NCBI GenBank assembly: GCA_949825045.1
Contig: OX463815.1
Span: forward strand, 15,617,231 to 15,681,230
DNA: 64,000 nt
Direction: 5' to 3'
DNA from: Argyresthia goedartella
Lineage: Eukaryota > Arthropoda > Insecta > Lepidoptera > Argyresthiidae
Of this stretch, positions 44,360-53,811 are shown one piece after another (positions within the stretch are counted from its first letter, which is position 1; the number at the start of each line of letters is the position of its first letter). Position numbers and translations under genes: made by a program. Under the pieces are notes generated by a model, which did not search any database, was not told the origin of the DNA, and saw only the letters and a program-made list of their open reading frames with translations.

Positions 44360-44760
44360 GATAATCATTATCATAATTGGTACAGACGAAAAAATATCGT
44401 ATTTCGAAAACGTTTGCAAACCCCACAGATTTTTTGTTTTGTTTATATCCGTCCTACGAAAACAAAACAGATCGTTTTTTTTACCTTAAAAGTGGATTTG
44501 TCTTTGTCTTCGAAATATTAACTTGTGTTCGACTTCGAACTTCGAAACGAAACTATGTGTCGTTGGTAAACAAAAACGAAACGCACTTTATCGATTATCT
44601 GCCGAAAAATTATTTTGATATTTAGATATCAACCCTTCGTTGAGCGTATTTCATTCATTGGTTCTTTCATTCACTTCATCTCCCATCTCTTAAACGAAAT
44701 ATGTCAAATTTTGCTAATCTGTGTTGAGATTTTTGTTAAAAGTAGAATTTTGATGACCCT
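44360..44760 (+). repeat. Coding-like interspersed repeat, plus-strand member
   Basis: Contains an open frame (44377-44625) with YVSLVNKNETHFIDYLP, related to the minus-strand frames at 34222-34551 and 40703-41032; DNA similarity continues beyond the stop through CATTCACTTCATC. It is inverted relative to those copies. Function unknown. Confidence 0.55.
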
Positions 44761-45062
44761 CAAGCTGTAGTCGTCACCATTGAAATCTTCATGAAAATTA
44801 AATTTGACACTGCTTAAAAATAGTACAGAAATAGTCCTGAATAGTCTACAAAGAAAGAAAAATATTCCACTTATTAGTAGAGTATTACATCTTGACTGTA
44901 AGCTGTAATGCTCATGTCTGGTGCAAGCAAACGGAATGACCTATTGACTTGGTTTAGGTTTCAAAAAAAAGCCCAAATTTTTTTAAAATTACAATGTTTA
45001 ATTTCCCTTACAAAATCAAATCGTGTACAAAATCAAAATTATGTTTTTACCCTATTTTGATT

Positions 45063-45105
45063 CCGGTATAAAACGGTTAATTCTTAATAAACCGTTTTAT
45101 ACCGG
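45063..45105. repeat. Perfect inverted repeat, 16-bp arms
   Basis: CCGGTATAAAACGGTT (45063-45078) pairs with 45090-45105; 11-base loop. It lies directly in front of the SINE head at 45108. Confidence 0.9.
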
Positions 45106-45107
45106 TT

Positions 45108-45395
45108 GAGCTCCATTGTCTAGTGGTTTCATGATCGCTTCTCACTTAGGGGATGCTTGTTCGAATCTGATGCTGACCATATACCAGTGAGATAAGTAAT
45201 TTCAACAAAGTATATTATACAGGCGTTCTGACGGTGATGGAAAACATGAGAAAACCTTTAACCTCCATAGCTGTGGCGATGACCTAGCCTCTTGTCACGC
45301 AGAATAGAGCATTGAATAACTCGCTAAGCGTGGGAACATTTTGCCTCTGCCACCCCGTATGGGAAAAGGCATTATGGTATATATAACGGTTAATT
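45108..45395 (+). mobile_element. tRNA-derived SINE, second family
   Basis: Head GAGCTCCATTGTCTAGTGG resembles a tRNA-Glu-type 5' half (A box TAGTGGTTTCATG), with a B box TTGTTCGAATC about 40 bases later. Body includes GGCGATGACCTAGCC and GTCACGCAGAATAGAGC, and the end has CCACCCCGTATGGGAAAAGGC. From general knowledge, a CTACCCCGCAAGGGATATAG ending is typical of a widespread lepidopteran SINE-like repeat. The body is matched at 55920-55985. Confidence 0.75.
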
Positions 45396-46074
45396 TAAAT
45401 AAAGCTTTATATTCGAACCTAAAATGAAAAGATATTTTATTTGTAAGGGTGTATCAAACCGAGCGCCGGTTGTAGATATGATATGAGTATATTTATGGTA
45501 GGAAAGCCAGCACGTCAATCTTTACATGTGCATAAAGTGCTATTAAAGATTATACTTAGGTATATTAAAGTGCGCTTAAGAGTTGAGCAAGGGTTCACTT
45601 TTCATGTAATTTTTTACCTAAAATTATCACCTACTAATAAAAGTAAAAATTTTAATACCTATATATTTTATTTCAATATGAAGATTGATATATTTCACTA
45701 AATGGCGAATATTTCTTTGACTTAATGAAAAACTAAATGAATATCTACAATTCTAAAAGAATTATTACCCCTCCACCACAGGAACTACGCCAGGTTCACT
45801 TCAAACAAAACAGTGAGCGCGGCCGCACACACATGGCCACAATGCATTCCGCATAAGCGCACGCCGCCGCACGCACACATTGCCGAGGTTCAAAGGATCG
45901 AGATTCTGTATTTTAATACTTTTTCAGTATACAGGGTGGCCAAAAAGTCGTGGATCAAACGAATCAGGGAGATAAAGGAGGTAATTTCCAACAAAAAATC
46001 TTTCTACAGCATGGCCATAAATTCATTCCACGAAAAGTTATGATTTTTTAAATCGTCGATTTAAAAGTCGGTTT

Positions 46075-46124
46075 AAAAAGTCGATTGGATTAAGGTCGCC
46101 CGACCTTAATCCAATCGACTTTTT
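46075..46124. repeat. Perfect palindrome, 24-bp arms, 2-base loop
   Basis: 46075-46098 is the exact reverse complement of 46101-46124; the loop is CC. It lies at the deletion junction of the element: to its right is transposase coding, to its left is TIR. The left arm therefore looks like an inverted copy of the first transposase bases that remain. Confidence 0.95.
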
Positions 46125-46272
46125 TGTTTGGGGCTATTTCAAAGAAATAGTGTATCAAGGAGAGAACAACACCGAACAAGAACTACGACAAAAGCTCGAG
46201 TTTGCTAGGATACAAATTATTAATAACAGAGGTGCATTCCGCCGATTACGTGCGAATTTTATTAGGCGGTGA
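46093..46272 (+). pseudogene. C-terminal fragment of mariner-type transposase
   Basis: About 59 codons: SPDLNPIDFFVWGYFKE holds the third catalytic acidic residue (Asp of PIDF) in the SPDLxPxDF context, followed by IVYQGE and a basic C-terminus FRRLRANFIRR, stop TGA 46270-46272. The N-terminal DNA-binding and first two catalytic parts are deleted. The DFFVWG context is typical for DDxD members of the mariner group. Confidence 0.85.
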
Positions 46273-46944
46273 AGATTGTGCATTATGGTCAGAGGTAGGA
46301 ACTTTGAACATTTAATGTAAAAATTTACATTTTAATAAAATTACTAAGTCATAATAAAATTGTTTTTTTTATTATTTCATGATGGCTTCTGAAATTACTA
46401 CATAGTATGTGAGAAAAAATCTAAATTTTCCTTTAAATTTACCATTTTATAAATTTGCACCTTAATATGACAAAACGACCATAAAACCAAAACTAAAGGT
46501 CAAACACTAAAGTGTTGTACCTCATTTGAATCAGCATTAAATCGGCAAGTTTTTTTAATACAGGGTCACTTTTCCGTGATACATTTTTTTTTCACAGGAT
46601 GCTCTTAAAGTGAGAAGTAATTTTTCGTAACGCTTCACAAGTTACGGAAAAAAAATTATTGCTCGTTAAATTTGGTACCAAGACCTGCAATACAATTCTC
46701 GTAGTATTGATACGTTATCGAGTCATAATACAACACATTTTGTTTTATTGATTTCAATCAATTTACTTTTTTATTGATTAAATTGTAAAAAAATCGGTAG
46801 GTTCATTGAAAAAAATTTAAAAAATCATAACTTTTCGTGCAATGAATTTATGGCCATGCTGTAGAAAGATTTTTTGTTGGAAATTACCTCCTTTATCTCC
46901 CTGTTTCGTTTGATCCACGACTTTTTGGCCATCCTGTATATAGA

Positions 46945-47376
46945 TAGATAATTAATTTATTCATTGTCCAGTACAAACACAAACACATTTTTGGTAATTA
47001 ACGAACTACAAACCACACAAAATAAATTATGACAAAAAAAAACAAAGAAATTAAATAAAACAATGAAAATAATTATAATTAATACAGCAAAAATATAGAA
47101 ATTAAGGATCGCTATGTGGCACTGTGACTGTACCGCGACAATGAAATGGCCCTGACTCAGCAATGTCACAGACAAACCTGTTATGCATCAGCGTGCTGCC
47201 AGAGCCCAAGCGGATGAGACAGCAATAGGCTCAAGAACACAAAATATACAAATTATTACAGCAATTAAATAAAATTAAAAAATAAAATAAAATATGAAAA
47301 TCTACTAATATATGGAATTGAATTAATAATTGGAATTGAATTTGAATTTAAATTGAAATTATAATTTAAAAAAATA
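46945..47376 (-). mobile_element. 3' tail of a minus-strand LINE
   Basis: Minus-strand untranslated end of the LINE whose RT C-terminus is at 47706-48075. Its 3' terminus is near 46945, next to a GATA-type short repeat (ATAGATAGATAATTAATTTA). The tail has AT-rich runs and GTGCCACATAGCGATCC. It is separated from the coding part by the hairpin element at 47377-47705. Confidence 0.6.
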
Positions 47377-47705
47377 TTTGAAATCACTGTTATTGCCCTT
47401 GGTTATAATTTGAAGAAATCACCAACCTGACAAAATTATTTTTTTATTTGACTACCATACGCCATAATCATTGACATCACATTATCCTTTGGCTATTCAT
47501 ATTATATAATTCTGAAATGTTATCTAATTTTAATCACACAATTCCAATACTACCTTAGATAAAATTTCAGAATTATATAATATGAATAGCCAAAGGATAA
47601 TGTGATGTAAATGATTATGGCGTATGGTAGTCAAATAAAAAAATAATTTTGTCAGGTTGGTAATTTCTTCAAATTATAACCAAGGGCATAACAGTTATTT
47701 CAAAG
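47377..47705. mobile_element. Long hairpin (about 150-bp arms) inserted in LINE
   Basis: From TTTGAAATCACTGTTATTGC at 47377 to GCATAACAGTTATTTCAAAG at 47704 the two halves are reverse complements with a handful of mismatches and a loop of about 30 bases near 47526-47556. Landmarks in both arms: CAACCTGACAAAATTATTTT, ACCATACGCCATAATCA, CATTATCCTTTGGCTATTCA. It splits a LINE between the last RT codons and the tail, so it is an insertion; a foldback MITE is the natural class. Transcription would give a hairpin RNA of about 150 bp. Confidence 0.9.
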
Positions 47706-48075
47706 GGCTCCTCAGTCTTCTGCTGCTGTATTAAAAACTTCTGGAACCAGCCTTACTAGTTAGCAATCGAAGGGGTGGTGGAATGTTATTCCAGCACTTG
47801 GTGGCACGGTATTTAAAACTGCCACGGAAAGCTGCACTTTTGTGTCGAGGCATTGAGAAGAAAGGTGCGACTCTCTGGGATAAACATCAGGTGAGTTTAT
47901 CATTAAGATAAGGTGATGTTCTCATCCGGAGAACCTCAAATAGAAACATTGAATAATAAGGATTCTGTCTAGCTTTCATACATAAAAGATTTGCCTTATT
48001 TAAAAAAGGAGTGACGTGCGTTCGAGGAGGAATAACGAAGCAGAACCTGGCAGAGGTTGTATGAGTTTTCACGTT
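47706..48075 (-). pseudogene. RT C-terminus of a minus-strand LINE
   Basis: Minus strand: QNPYYSMFLFEVLRMRTSPY, then FSMPRHKSAAFRGSFKYRAT, KCWNNIPPPLRLL and a LIQQQKTEEPF-like end. The WNNIPPxIR box followed by S-x-SF is the common end of LINE RT proteins (compare WNALPCTIRDSPTLFSFK of the two-ORF LINE). Frameshifts between these blocks. The element is 5'-truncated, with no polymerase core present. Confidence 0.7.
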
Positions 48076-48403
48076 TTCTCAAACACTAAAGACAGCAAAG
48101 ACAGCACTAAAGCTTCAATTAATAGTATTCGTAGGTCCACGCTGAGAAAATTCCCTCAAATAGTATATTTCATGAAATTTCCCGAGCATCAGTATATTCT
48201 TAGGTATATTATCAGAAATCAGTATTTTGGGATATATTTTAAACAAGACGTTATGGAAACACCGTAACGATCGTCCTCGCGAATATCGTTCGCGGAATTC
48301 CCCGGATTTAGCTATTGCGAACGTCACGAACATTGATGTTTACGGAATTCTCCGGATAGTCTATACATTTTATCGTGATTTTTGGGAAATAATGTTATGT
48401 CTC

Positions 48404-48442
48404 AGCAGAATTTAGACCACTTTTAGTGGTCTAAATTCTGCT
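48404..48442. repeat. Perfect palindrome, 18-bp arms, 3-base loop
   Basis: 48404-48421 pairs exactly with 48425-48442; loop TTT. It is not part of a recognised element. Confidence 0.93.
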
Positions 48443-48587
48443 AAACAAGTGTAATAAACATCGAGTGATCCTTTTGGAATATCGAGTTTTGTGATCATGA
48501 AACATTTATTAATCTTTCTAGTCAAGTTTAGATGTACATTGAATACATTGTGAATAGTTAAGTAAACAGTGCCACGTGTAACATGTA

Positions 48588-48670
48588 CAGGGTGCCTAGT
48601 AATTCGATACACATATTGTGAGCATTAAATTAGAGCTCATTTCCAGCATATTTAACCCTATTCTAAAATT
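48588..48670 (+). repeat. One end of the CAGGGYGTCC MITE family
   Basis: CAGGGTGCCTAGTAATTCGA, ATATTGTGAGC and CAGCATATTTAACCCTA match the terminal repeat of the MITE at 33797-34090. No matching opposite end is visible nearby, so it is a solo end or a decayed copy. Confidence 0.65.
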
Positions 48671-50630
48671 AATGATTTAGGTTTTTAACTTATTTTTTAT
48701 GTCCAAAATTTAGCATGAAATTGTTAATTATAATAATATATATAATAAAATAATTCGGGTAACTTTTTGACAGTCGTTTGTTAGCTAACACATAAATTAT
48801 TCTGTAGAATAAAGTTGTAAAAACACTTTTAATTATAATGTGAGCCCATCAAGTCACCTGATGGAAACCATAATTTTTTTAACCATATTTTTTATTTTCT
48901 AACATTGATTTTATAAAAAATGTACGGAGCTGCGCGTTCACATTGATTAAAATACTTATTTGTTTAATCAGCTATACTCATATATAAAACATGTTAAAAT
49001 GTTCACACTGACTTTAAAGAAAAAAAGTTATTGCAATAATTATAAAACTACAAAAAATAAATTGTGAATAAATAAACAATTTTAGGTCACATACATATGA
49101 TGATAAATCAATAACCAAATGGTTATCATTATTTCATATATTTTTCTCACTACATGTTAACCTTACTTACGTATTCAAAACATTATTCTTATAGGTTGTT
49201 TAGTGGTTTTGCCAGAAAGATAATAGCCAATAGGTTGGGTTTAAGACCCTTGAATACCACCGGCGTTAACTAACGCCACTTTTCCGTTATGGGTTTTCAA
49301 TTTTATTACCATGGCATAAGGTTCAAAATCGCGAGCCGTCCCAACTACCCCTCGGTTTTTCAGAGGTTAAGACCGCAAAATGTTTTTTTTTACGAAGTAA
49401 AAAGTTTTAGTTGCGGCTATTTTCATACTCCCTGTGCTTAACCAAGAGCATTCGTAAGTTTGTATTTGTTATTAAAAGAAAGTGACACTACAGCTTCTAC
49501 AGCTCCCAGATCCACTAGTTTAGGTAAAGATAGATTTTATTAGGTGTGAAGATGACAACTTTATGACAGGGTCATTTCGAAGAAATCCAAAAAAAATAGT
49601 ACGAATAATAGGCAGAAAATAAATGGTTTGTTCGTTTGTCCAAAAGTTTTTATATGAAGGCAGCAATCTTGAGTACGAAGTATGAAGTATAATTACGATC
49701 CAAGTGATGTTCTAATATAATTATTCGAATGCTTCGTCCGAAGCGAAGAGATTGGTAACACCCTCCCATCCTCGAGTTTCCTAATATTTCTGGAAACATC
49801 AAACCTATGGTGGTGAACTTTAAACAAATAAATGATGAGTTCAATTGCCGGGCCTGAGCGGTGAAATAAACCAATCTACCCTTAATACATTTGTAAATTA
49901 AAAAAAGGATAGCACATACGTTCCTACCTTCAACTAAGTGAACAAGTGTTGGCAACTATGCGTTACTATATGTATGAATAATACTTTTCCTGGGTACCAG
50001 TCTGTTTGGACGAAGCATTCGTATAATTATGACAGAACGTCACTTGGCTAGTTTAGTTTGATCAAAAATTATTCAGTACTGAGTAAAATAAATAATGTTT
50101 TAGATTTTTTTAAGATAATAGAGGTATAAAATTTTACAAACCGATTATGATAAATTATTCGAAGCAGTGTTCCTATTTTTTTTTGATGTACCAAAAAAAA
50201 ACGGTTTCTGGCAAATACCTCGCTTCTAGTAAAAGAAAAAATTCGTTTATTCACAAAAACAATTCCTTGACAGAAGGGTTTCCCTGTCTCCCAAATTAGG
50301 GTAACCTGTCTCTTGGGGGACAGTTTCTTCCCGTTATAAAGTTAATCCATTTGTTTTTGTTGCACAGTACACAACTGAGTTAATATAATAAAAATATTTG
50401 GTGCTTAGAGAAAAAAAAGTTATAAGTAAAAAATAAATGAGAAATATTAAAATTTTTTTCCCCAGTGAAACAAAAGAACATAGTTATTTTGGTAGTGAGG
50501 TTTATGTAATGTAGAGTGGGTACTGAGTGAAAGGGGTGTTACTGTGTATTTACGTGAGTATGTGTATAAAGTGTTATGCCTGTTTTTGTTGTATAAGTTT
50601 ATTTGAGCTTACTTATATCTAGTCTGTAGA
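48671..50630. other. Non-coding repeats
   Basis: 49290-49375 contains TTTTATTACCATGGCAT and AAGGTTCAAAATCGCGA, repeated at about 62378-62425. 49418-49730 is the second member of the direct repeat family described at 44028-44335. No coding region recognised in the remainder. Confidence 0.6.
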
Positions 50631-50639
50631 ATGTGCAAG

Positions 50640-51130
50640 GTTTAAGCTATCTTAAGTAACAGGTTTTCAGTAGCATCATTATCTAATCCGATAAGCCAAT
50701 TTTTGATTTTGTTCTTGATCTAATAGTTATTAATATTTTTTATATTAAGGAGATTGTTTATTTTATTATAAAGACACGAAGCAGTAGATACATGTCGTTG
50801 GGCAAAAGCACTTTTAGTAGTTGGAACAGGGCATCCGAACAATCTCTTGTCACTGCGAAATCATGGAAATCACTGGGAAGCAATTAAGGGTACATGAAAC
50901 CTGTGATAGTATCTTACACACTTGTAAATGAAGGTTTGGCGTATTCCAATTTTGGGAGTCGGTAGGGAGCAAATAATATAAATTTTAGGATAGCACGTTG
51001 GGCACGCTCTGCTTCCAACAGAATTATTTTTGAGGCACCACCCCAGGCGCTTAACAGTATTCAATTATCCACTGGCACAAAGCATTGTATGTTTCTACGA
51101 GTAGATTAAGATCCGCATATTTTCTTAAGT
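50640..51130 (-). pseudogene. Decayed LINE RT C-terminal fragment
   Basis: On the minus strand: YADLNLLVETYNALCQ, then WGGASKIILLEAERAQRAIL, FIYYLLPT, TFIYKC-like residues and a trailing untranslated part. The block ALCQ...WGGA..I..LE.AQRA is the thumb/connection region of LINE reverse transcriptases (compare SYGILLWGK...LQKRAIRA in the FADD family). Many stops and frameshifts; the catalytic core is missing. Confidence 0.65.
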
Positions 51131-51141
51131 TTTTGAAGATA

Positions 51142-51370
51142 CACTGGCGAGCAATGAAAAAGTTCCAGTGACATAGCACCAAATTACTCCAAAACGGGAA
51201 AGGCTAGCTTAATGACGCTGTCTGCAATATTAAAGTACATTTAACAGCGCATCAGAATATTACCAATTAAAAAGGTAAATATTGTGTTAAAATTTTAAAT
51301 TAAATGTTTTAAAAAATTGGGGGTGTTAGTCGGCATTTTGTGCGTGGAACTTTTTCATTGCTCGTCAGTG
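51142..51370. mobile_element. TA-flanked MITE, 229 bp
   Basis: CACTGGCGAGCAATGAAAAA with GTTCCA at the left pairs with TGGAACTTTTTCATTGCTCG TCAGTG at the right (about 25 bases). Both sides have TA (51140-51141 and 51371-51372), the Tc1/mariner target duplication. No ORF. Directly to the right, 51379-51392 repeats the tip CACTGACGAGCAA in the opposite orientation, so a second, broken end of the same family lies a few bases away. Confidence 0.9.
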
Positions 51371-51539
51371 TATTTATTACACTGACGAGCAACTTGACTA
51401 CTTTACTAAGATACATTTTCTAATCCTTTTAGTTGCAGCTTAAATATGTGGACCACATGTGACACTGGGGGATTATCAAAATTATTGTTGAGACCGTTGA
51501 GGTTGACATTTCCAGCAGCCGGGTCCACAATTTAATTTA

Positions 51540-52917
51540 ATTTTGGCACAAGACACAAGAGCGAAGTTTGAACGTTTAGTGCCGGGGGCGAAGCTCCTTA
51601 ATAAAACAGATTTGACCCTGTTGGGGGCGCCGATATTTGTAGAAGATGCGCCGGGTGTCCTGCGAAGTAAGAAGGAGGCCTTGGTTGGGGCTTTGCCACA
51701 TCTTAAGGAGCTTTCCGCACGTGTGGCTCTTATTATACTGCGAAATTGTTTGTCCCAGCCGAGGTTAACATATTATTTGTGAACCGCTCTGGTCTGGATG
51801 TGCAGGAGGGAGATTCATACGACCTAGCTTTGAAGAATATTTTGGAGACGATTTTGAATGTGAAGATGTCTCCCTCCCAGTGGTTACAGGCAACACTTCC
51901 TATCAGATTTCGTCGTCTCGGCGTTCGTCGCCTACAGCACACGGAACTCCCGGCTTTCTTGGCCTCTTCGCATGAGGTCTTTAAACTTGTCACTCGCATT
52001 TTGAATATTAATGTTATAAAATTAATGGTGACAATTTGAACATTTCTTTTAAGGCCGAGGCTTTGCAGCTGTGGCAGGTACATTGCCCGGGGAGAGATGT
52101 GCCTGAGCAGCCTGGCGTGCAGCGTGCCTGGGATGAAGATCTTTGCAGGTCATCCCTTGACGGGTTTCTGGGCACGCAGAGCACGAGAGATATGCTCGCC
52201 TGCGTGCAGTCTCCCAGCCAGTGTCTGGCGCCTGGCTGCATGCGTTGCTATTTCCGCAGTTGGGCACCTTTTTGGACGACAACTCCCTGCGTGTGGCAGT
52301 GGCGCTTCGATTAGGTTGCGACATCTGCGAACCACATCGATGTGTTTGTGGTGCGGCGGTTGACTCGCTGGGGCGCCATGGGCTGCACTGTGTTTGGAGT
52401 GCAGAGAGACTCTTTCGCCATCACTTAATTAACGACATCGTCCAGATGGCGCTATTCTCTGCCAATATTCCGACGGTTCTAGAACCTCCGGGTTTGAGCA
52501 GCGGCGACGGGAAACGTCCGGGCGGTCTCACGTTAATACCGTGGGAGAGAGGTCGTTGCCTATTGTGGGATGCGACCTGCGTGTGCACGTATGCACCATA
52601 CCACATCAGCCTCAACTATGGTAACCCCGGGTGCTGCTGCTGAGTCGGCAGCGCGGCAGAAATGCATTAAATACGCACAGCTAATGGGAAGTTGTCTGTT
52701 TGTTACTTTGGCCGTCGAAACCACAGGGGTGTGGGGTTCGCAGGGTAGGGCCTTCGTCAAGGACATTGGGCGTCGTTTGAGGGACCGAGGATTTGACCAC
52801 CACTCGGGATCATTCCTGTCACAGAGGTCCTGGGACTTACCTGCACCAAGAGTCTTCAGGAATTTCCTGAAGACTCTTGAACCTGTGCTGGAGTACAGCT
52901 CTCAATACACTCGTAGT
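51540..52917 (+). pseudogene. Decayed C-terminal region of a non-LTR retrotransposon polyprotein
   Basis: Several frames in order make one recognisable protein end. 51543-51770: LTLLGAPIFVE...SARVALIILRNCLSQPRLTY, the post-RT region typical of a family widespread in invertebrates (LLGAPL ... LLRxCxSxPRLLYxLR). 51790-52020: RFRRLGVRRLQHTELPAFLAS. 52221-52640: [18 protein letters not shown], a Cys/His cluster, then [19 protein letters not shown] and [11 protein letters not shown], a block that resembles a PD-(D/E)XK nuclease-like fold in this family. 52630-52917: ESAARQKCIKYAQL, AVETTGVWGSQGR and SGSFLSQRSW. At least four frame changes. The RT core itself is absent. I cannot name the clade with certainty. 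Confidence 0.75.
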
Positions 52918-52984
52918 TAAAGTGTTGAATACTTGGTATGACGTTATTCTCATCTATCATGACAATTAAATCAATTCGAGTTTC

Positions 52985-53811
52985 TAGATTAGATAAATAA
53001 CCTTGACTAAGTAAAAATTCGCATTTACACTGCTTATGTTCACTGAAAGAATTCGTAAGTCATTATTCGTAAATTTTGTTTTTTGTGTGGCCGTGTATTT
53101 GGCTCGATTATTTAGGTAAATGCAATCGATTTCACCCATCTTTTCGATGTCTTTCATAATATTAGCAGTCTTATATTTTGAAGAGGATGAAATTATTTCA
53201 CATGACATAGATTCCGGGTAAAACTTAGGAATACAATGATATTTATAAATCTCCGAAGCCTTAGTTTACAGCTTTGGATAATAGAATGATAACCTGCTTT
53301 TTTACTTTTATCATCTAGGTTCGAGTAAGCGCTACCTAATCGTAAGTATTTAGGAAGTTTTGTGTTTGGTGTGATTACATGTATTTGTTGTGTTGTATAT
53401 TTGGGTGGTGTGTATGTATAGTATGTTGTGTTTATTTTTAAAGCTGTGTAATATTCTAAACTAGTTAAATATCTAAAAGTAGAGTTTGAAATTAACTGAT
53501 TTACATATTTGACGAAGTGACTGCAAGATATTGTTGACAAACAGAGGTAAAGAAAAGTTCCCAACAATGTTTCAGGAAATAAATAACTTTTTGTTTTCAT
53601 CATTGTCCATTACTTTATAATGTAGTCACTGCGACATATTGGACCGATCTAGCTTATTTTAGTCTGCCTCTTCATCAATACGCAACAGCGGTTTATTTTC
53701 CTCAAGCCGGAGGAAAACTTTTCCATTTGCTACCCAGAAAAAGGTATAGCCATGCAGCTTTGCAAAGTCGCGAGCTTTGTAGTAGAGTTTTCTAGTCTTT
53801 GTAGTAAGGCT
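52985..53811 (-). pseudogene. Minus-strand LINE: ORF1 C-terminus, spacer and ORF2 start
   Basis: Read from 53811 leftward: TTKTRKLYYKARDFAKLHGY, TFFWVANGKVFLRL and LLRIDEEAD then TAA at 53659-53661. This is the C-terminal domain of the FP-type ORF1 protein found in many lepidopteran LINEs (related to the baculovirus FP protein fold; known family, here inside a retroelement). A spacer follows, and near 53060-53010 the residues NNDLRILSVNISSVNANF look like the start of an ORF2 endonuclease (LRILxxNIxSxNA). The coding then stops being recognisable at about 52985. The N-terminal half of this ORF1 lies at 56001-56483. Confidence 0.82.

Larger units (their letters stand above)
45932..46936 (+). mobile_element. 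Internally deleted mariner-like element, about 1.0 kb
   Basis: Terminal inverted repeats of about 120 bp: 45932 onward (CAGGGTGGCCAAAAAGTCGT) against 46936 backward (CAGGATGGCCAAAAAGTCGT), both flanked by TA (45930-45931 and 46937-46938). The inside keeps only the C-terminal part of a transposase gene. So it is a deletion derivative of an autonomous Tc1/mariner-superfamily element. It shares the CAGG terminus with the DD41D element but its TIR sequence is different, so it is another family. Confidence 0.9.

Noticed and set aside
45110..45180. tRNA-Glu gene
   Set aside because: Head resembles tRNA but the B-box arm is imperfect and the sequence continues into a SINE body matched elsewhere in the window.
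51358..51392. Fifth snap-back palindrome (15-bp arms)
   Set aside because: Better explained by two ends of the same MITE family lying next to each other in opposite orientation.
52847..52879. Transcription terminator-like hairpin (16-bp arms, 1-base loop)
   Set aside because: The genome is eukaryotic and the hairpin lies in decayed LINE coding; kept only as one of the palindrome observations.
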